Assembly: GCA_910586975.1 (NCBI GenBank)
Contig: CAJUKX010000009.1
Coordinates: 1-64,000 of the forward strand
From: an uncultured Muribaculaceae bacterium
Lineage (GTDB): Bacteria; Bacteroidota; Bacteroidia; Bacteroidales; Muribaculaceae
Reading direction: 5' to 3'
Length of the DNA stretch: 64,000 nucleotides
Part shown: positions 60,825 through 64,000 of the stretch, piece by piece
Numbering within the stretch: position 1 is the first letter of the stretch
How the letters are laid out: every line of letters starts with the position of its first letter
The notes under the pieces: model-generated
Seen by the model: only the letters and a program-made list of their open reading frames with translations
What the model was told of the DNA's origin: nothing
The model's database searches: none
Position numbers and translations under genes: made by a program

Positions 60825-61697
60825 ATGATTACAACAGAAATCAAAAACAAAATACTGGCCGCGATAAAGGCGAACCGCGCCAACTATCCGAGCGATGCGA
60901 AACATGCAGCCTACCTTGGTATCACCACCTCGGTATACAGCTCGGTAAAGAACGGCCAGACCGAGCGCGTGCTGAGCGATGCCAACTGGATAAGCATAGC
61001 GAGAAAACTTGGTGTGACCCTGCGCAATGAGATAGAATGGAAAGCAGCCAAGACACCGACCTTCCAATTTATCACGGCACAGTTGGAAGCCTGCCAAGGC
61101 AGCGGAATCAGCGCAATAATGTGCGATCTGCCCAATATAGGTAAGACTTTCACGGCCCGGCACTATGTAAAGACGCACCCTAACGCCGTGTATATAGACT
61201 GCTCGCAGGTGAAGACCAAGCTGAAGCTCGTGCGCAAGATTGCGGCAGAGTTTGGTGTAAACGCCAAGGGGCGCTACTCGGATGTATATGACGACCTCGT
61301 GTACTATCTACGCTCACTTGACAGCCCGCTGATCATACTTGATGAAGCCGGGGACCTGCAATATGAAGCATTCCTGGAACTGAAGGCACTGTGGAATGCC
61401 ACCGAGCGCTGCTGCGCATGGTACATGATGGGCGCGGATGGCCTAAAGGAGAAAATCAACCGCTCCATAGAATGCAAGAAGGTAGGCTACACCGAGATGC
61501 TGAGCCGCTATGGCGACCGCTACAGCAAGGTAACGCCGGACGATGGCAAGGAGCGCACCAAGTTCCTGATAGAGCAGGCCCGAATTGTGGCTAAAATCAA
61601 TGCTCCGGAAGGAACGGACGCCGGGGAGATAGCCCGGAAGAGTGGCGGAGGACTCCGCCGAGTATATACAGAAATCGAAAAACTGAAAAGACAATGA
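60825..61697 (+). CDS. MuB-like AAA+ target-selection ATPase
   Basis: A 290-residue protein. N-terminal helix-turn-helix (AAYLGITTSVYSSVKNGQTE), then the ATPase with IMCDLPNIGKTFTARHY (Walker A lacking the first Gly, which is Asp101) and SPLIILDEAGDL (Walker B). MuB coats target DNA and delivers MuA. Downstream of MuA in Mu order. Confidence 0.88.
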   Translation: MITTEIKNKILAAIKANRANYPSDAKHAAYLGITTSVYSSVKNGQTERVLSDANWISIARKLGVTLRNEIEWKAAKTPTFQFITAQLEACQGSGISAIMCDLPNIGKTFTARHYVKTHPNAVYIDCSQVKTKLKLVRKIAAEFGVNAKGRYSDVYDDLVYYLRSLDSPLIILDEAGDLQYEAFLELKALWNATERCCAWYMMGADGLKEKINRSIECKKVGYTEMLSRYGDRYSKVTPDDGKERTKFLIEQARIVAKINAPEGTDAGEIARKSGGGLRRVYTEIEKLKRQ

Positions 61698-61957
61698 TCA
61701 TGATAAGCATACTTGAGAAACAATATATGGAAACGGTGATCAGAATGGGTCGCCGACTCCAAAGTGGAGAAATTGATTGGGAGCAGCGCAGATATGAGAT
61801 AGCCAAAGATGCCATGACTGCGATTCTCAGCAACCCCGAGATAGTGAATGAAGTGACAGAAGAAGGCGAGCCTGTGTGGGGCGCACCTGTGGCAATAGCC
61901 AAGACATCTGTAGAGCTTGCAAAATTATTGGTAAGGGAACTCCAAAAGCAGAAGTAA
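61694..61957 (+). CDS. Small early phage protein
   Basis: An 87-residue, mostly helical protein (MIMISILEKQYMETVIRMGR start; ELAKLLVRELQKQK end). The start overlaps the MuB stop. Unknown function. Confidence 0.65.
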   Translation: MIMISILEKQYMETVIRMGRRLQSGEIDWEQRRYEIAKDAMTAILSNPEIVNEVTEEGEPVWGAPVAIAKTSVELAKLLVRELQKQK

Positions 61958-61959
61958 GG

Positions 61960-62619
61960 ATGGCCAAGCGAGCATACAGTCCGAAAGAGGTTATATCCAA
62001 GACCTACAAGACGCTGCCATGGGGAGAAAAGTGGAGCGGACCATTTGGCTTCGTTCCCACCAACGAGATATGGTTTATAAGCGGTGCGTCAGCATCCGGC
62101 AAGAGTAGTTTTGTGATGCAGCTTGCCAAGGAACTCGCAAACTATGGGTTGGTACTGTACGGCTCGTATGAAGAAGGAATAAGCCAATCGTTCAAGGATC
62201 GGATAAATCTCTTCAAGATGAAAGAAGTGCAAGGCCGGTTCAGGGTGGTAACAGACGATACTTATAACGAGCTGATAGAGCGGCTTGCCAAACCGAAAAG
62301 TCCTCGTTTTGTGATTGTAGACAGTTTTCAGGTAGCCGGCTGGACCTACGAGCAAGCCAAAAGCCTGATTGCCCGTTTCCCGAGTAAAAGCTTTATCTTC
62401 ATCTCCCAGGAATATAAAGGCCAGCCAATGGGCAAGGCCGCAGTAAGGCTGAGATATATAGCCGGGATGAAAGTGAGGGTTGTAGGCTATAAGGCATTCT
62501 GCCAAGGACGCTTCACCGGGGACCCCGGAAGTTATTACACCGTGTGGGAAGAAGGAATTATAAGGACCTCAAATAATGTTGCAGGACATGAACCGGAAAA
62601 GAGAAACGATGACGGATGA
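61960..62619 (+). CDS. RecA-like P-loop ATPase
   Basis: A 219-residue ATPase starting MAKRAYSPKEVISKTYKTLP. ISGASASGKSSFVMQLAKEL is Walker A, YGSYEEGISQSF follows, and RFVIVDSFQVAGW is Walker B. It resembles RadA/DnaB-type RecA-fold proteins in Bacteroidetes phages and probably serves DNA replication or recombination. The ATG at 61960 follows AAGG and lies 2 bp after the previous stop. Confidence 0.8.
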   Translation: MAKRAYSPKEVISKTYKTLPWGEKWSGPFGFVPTNEIWFISGASASGKSSFVMQLAKELANYGLVLYGSYEEGISQSFKDRINLFKMKEVQGRFRVVTDDTYNELIERLAKPKSPRFVIVDSFQVAGWTYEQAKSLIARFPSKSFIFISQEYKGQPMGKAAVRLRYIAGMKVRVVGYKAFCQGRFTGDPGSYYTVWEEGIIRTSNNVAGHEPEKRNDDG

Positions 62620-62848
62620 AGAGGCTGTAAGGATGGCCGAGGCAATCAGGGAAGTTGCAATCGCTTTTGGGGTTTGTGTTAAGGAAGTAGAAAGACTCAT
62701 CACTCAGATTGGAAATTGTTCCAAGCCGGTGGAGAAAATAAAAGAATTTGCCAAGGCTCAGAATAGGTTATTGAGAGAACTAAATCCCAAGCGGAGCTAT
62801 GAATCACCATACGCAAAGTTTGATAAATATCATAAAAAGAAGAAATAA
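62576..62848 (+). CDS. Small early phage protein
   Basis: A 90-residue protein (TMTDEEAVRMAEAIREVAIA; SYESPYAKFDKYHKKKK end). It overlaps the ATPase gene by 44 bp; AAGGACC lies upstream of the first ATG, but a later ATG at 62609 is possible. Unknown function. Confidence 0.6.
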   Translation: MLQDMNRKRETMTDEEAVRMAEAIREVAIAFGVCVKEVERLITQIGNCSKPVEKIKEFAKAQNRLLRELNPKRSYESPYAKFDKYHKKKK

Positions 62849-63322
62849 ATGACACAGCAGGTAACAAACTTCGGGCGGTTTTTCTCCGCCTTCCACAAGC
62901 TCACGATCCACGGGGAGCCGGACGAGGCAAGGCGTCAGTTTGTGTTACAGTACACAGCCGGACGCACCGACTCACTCAAGGAGATGAGCGTAAAGGAATA
63001 CACCGCACTCTGCATGGCGGTCGAAGCCATGAACGGCAGCCGTGATGAACTGAAAGCCCGGCGCAGCATAGTACTGAAGCTGATGCAGGAACTCGGAGTT
63101 GACACCACCGATTGGGCGCAGATAAATGACTTCTGCCGACATCCAAGGATAAGCGGGAAAGCCTTCGGCCGGCTGAGTATCGAGGAACTCATGTCATTGG
63201 CGACCAAGCTACGCTCCATCAAGCGCAAAGGCTGGCAACGCAGGCAGCAGCCACAGCAGCAAGAACCTCGACAACGCATAACCTATCTGATAAACCTTGC
63301 CGGCAGTGAAGAAGCAAATTAA
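62849..63322 (+). CDS. GemA/Gp16-like regulatory protein
   Basis: A 157-residue protein. The C-terminal core TTDWAQINDFCRHPRISGKAF, then LSIEELMSLATKLRSIKRKG, matches Mu GemA (gp16), which affects host supercoiling and phage lysis timing. The N-terminal part is phage-specific. It is adjacent to the preceding gene with no gap. Confidence 0.8.
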   Translation: MTQQVTNFGRFFSAFHKLTIHGEPDEARRQFVLQYTAGRTDSLKEMSVKEYTALCMAVEAMNGSRDELKARRSIVLKLMQELGVDTTDWAQINDFCRHPRISGKAFGRLSIEELMSLATKLRSIKRKGWQRRQQPQQQEPRQRITYLINLAGSEEAN

Positions 63323-63332
63323 AGACAATAAT

Positions 63333-63494
63333 ATGACAGCAGCAATAACAGATATAAAGCAGACAATAAAGGAGCGCACCGTGGAACTCAGCATGGAGGA
63401 ATATGTGGAACTGCTGCGCGACCTGGCAATGTGGGCCGAGGACGAAGCCAACATAATCGAATATCAACCTGAATTTAATACAGAGGAGGAATGA
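63333..63494 (+). CDS. Small acidic phage protein
   Basis: A 53-residue protein (MTAAITDIKQTIKERTVELS start; EYQPEFNTEEE end), helical and acidic. It overlaps the next start by 4 bp. Unknown function. Confidence 0.6.
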   Translation: MTAAITDIKQTIKERTVELSMEEYVELLRDLAMWAEDEANIIEYQPEFNTEEE

Positions 63495-64000
63495 AACATA
63501 TAAAACTGAAACCGATAACCGAACGTATAGCAGTCCACACTCCAACCGAGGAGGAAGCCAAGGAACTGCTTTCCATGTTGCATGCGAATGGGTATAAGTG
63601 GTACTGCGGGGATTCGCTCATTAAGCAAAACTATTGGTATGAGCATAAGCATGAATCTGCGTATAGCATAAAATCAAACAAGAGTATAGGTTTTAGCTCT
63701 TGCAGTGGTTATAAGGGGATGGGTGTTAAAATCTTATCTCTTGCCGAGTTCGTGGTCGAGTATGTCGACATCAAATCTATCTGTGACGAAATCTTCGTTG
63801 CTTTTACGAAGTTACAGAATGACATGAGATATGTTTGGAAGCCCCAACCAACCGAGGACATGGAGACATCGGGAGAAACAGGGAAAAATTCAAAAAAATC
63901 CCAATTGAATCTCTGCGAGCTACTGAAAGGGCATGAGGGAGAGAAGTTCTATTCCTCCTTATATGACAATATGGTAGACATTCGTTTGTACAGGGATGTC
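63491..64000 (+). CDS. Phage protein, incomplete at the window end
   Basis: Open for 170 codons to the last base. It starts MKHIKLKPITERIAVHTPTE. Residues about 145-170 (LCELLKGHEGEKFYSSLYDN) resemble a domain common in Bacteroidetes phage proteins, with unknown function. The ATG follows GGAGGA. Confidence 0.65.
   Translation, partial: MKHIKLKPITERIAVHTPTEEEAKELLSMLHANGYKWYCGDSLIKQNYWYEHKHESAYSIKSNKSIGFSSCSGYKGMGVKILSLAEFVVEYVDIKSICDEIFVAFTKLQNDMRYVWKPQPTEDMETSGETGKNSKKSQLNLCELLKGHEGEKFYSSLYDNMVDIRLYRDV

Larger units (their letters stand above)
55014..64000. mobile_element. Left part of a Mu-like transposable prophage
   Basis: Gene order and content are Mu-like: end repeats, an early gene, a repressor transcribed leftward, divergent early genes, MuA, MuB, GemA-like and other small early genes. 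The left end lies between 55014 (a TG at TGTGAGG) and about 55063, since a 13-mer TTTGGTTTCAGTT from 55063 recurs inside the element at 56001. The host operon promoter is about 40 bp left of it. Mu-like phages of Bacteroides (the Hankyphage type) are the likely relatives. The right end is outside the window. Confidence 0.8.

Overview
This window comes from a Bacteroidales chromosome, most likely of the Muribaculaceae or a close gut relative. Many genes are preceded by the Bacteroidetes -7 promoter box (TAnnTTTG) in an A/T-rich leader with weak Shine-Dalgarno sites. The gene content fits as well: reverse rubrerythrin, an HU-CCDC81/SPOR protein, a Wzi-like protein, NspC and an HMA-AraC/HMA-permease pair. 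The family assignment is an inference; the promoter grammar is seen directly.

Layout. (1) 0-3.8 kb: divergent umuD/umuC, then an HMA-AraC regulator and an SO_0444-type metal efflux permease carrying its own HMA domain. (2) 3.8-10.3 kb: an accessory region built from pieces of a Mu-like phage. A 5'-truncated MuF minor head protein ends in a nuclease-like toxin tip. It is followed by a tyrosine recombinase, a second MuF 3' copy with an acetyltransferase-like tip, a detached zincin-like tip, tail-to-tail small genes that look like immunity genes, and a HigBA toxin-antitoxin pair. (3) 10.4-28.3 kb: housekeeping genes (DUF4250, pcrA, nspC, a glycosyltransferase, radC, an iron alcohol dehydrogenase, an S9 peptidase, reverse rubrerythrin, mltG, a KdsC-like/maf run, plsC/pgpA). 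(4) 28.4-36.6 kb: surface polysaccharide genes (rfbACB, ugd, four glycosyltransferases or related proteins, a radical SAM/SPASM enzyme). (5) 36.5-54.9 kb: HD protein, ilvE, a two-component system, apbE, a DJ-1 protein, a short legionaminate-type cluster (legB, a NeuD-like gene, legI), a Wzi-like protein, HtrA, and an overlapping operon with kdsB, nfeD and an M16-like pseudopeptidase. (6) About 55.0 kb to the window end: the left end of a Mu-like transposable prophage, with end repeats, divergent repressor and early promoters, an approximately 560-nt structured noncoding region ending in a tRNA-like element, then MuA, MuB, a RecA-like ATPase and a GemA-like gene. The prophage continues past the window.

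The two most unusual items are the MuF toxin-tip array with a recombinase inside it (3.8-9.3 kb) and the large structured RNA with a non-decoding tRNA-like 3' end whose anticodon arm is capped by a GNRA tetraloop (57.06-57.69 kb). Small genes shared between the array and the prophage (7658-7888 and 55367-55603) show that both derive from related Mu-like phages.
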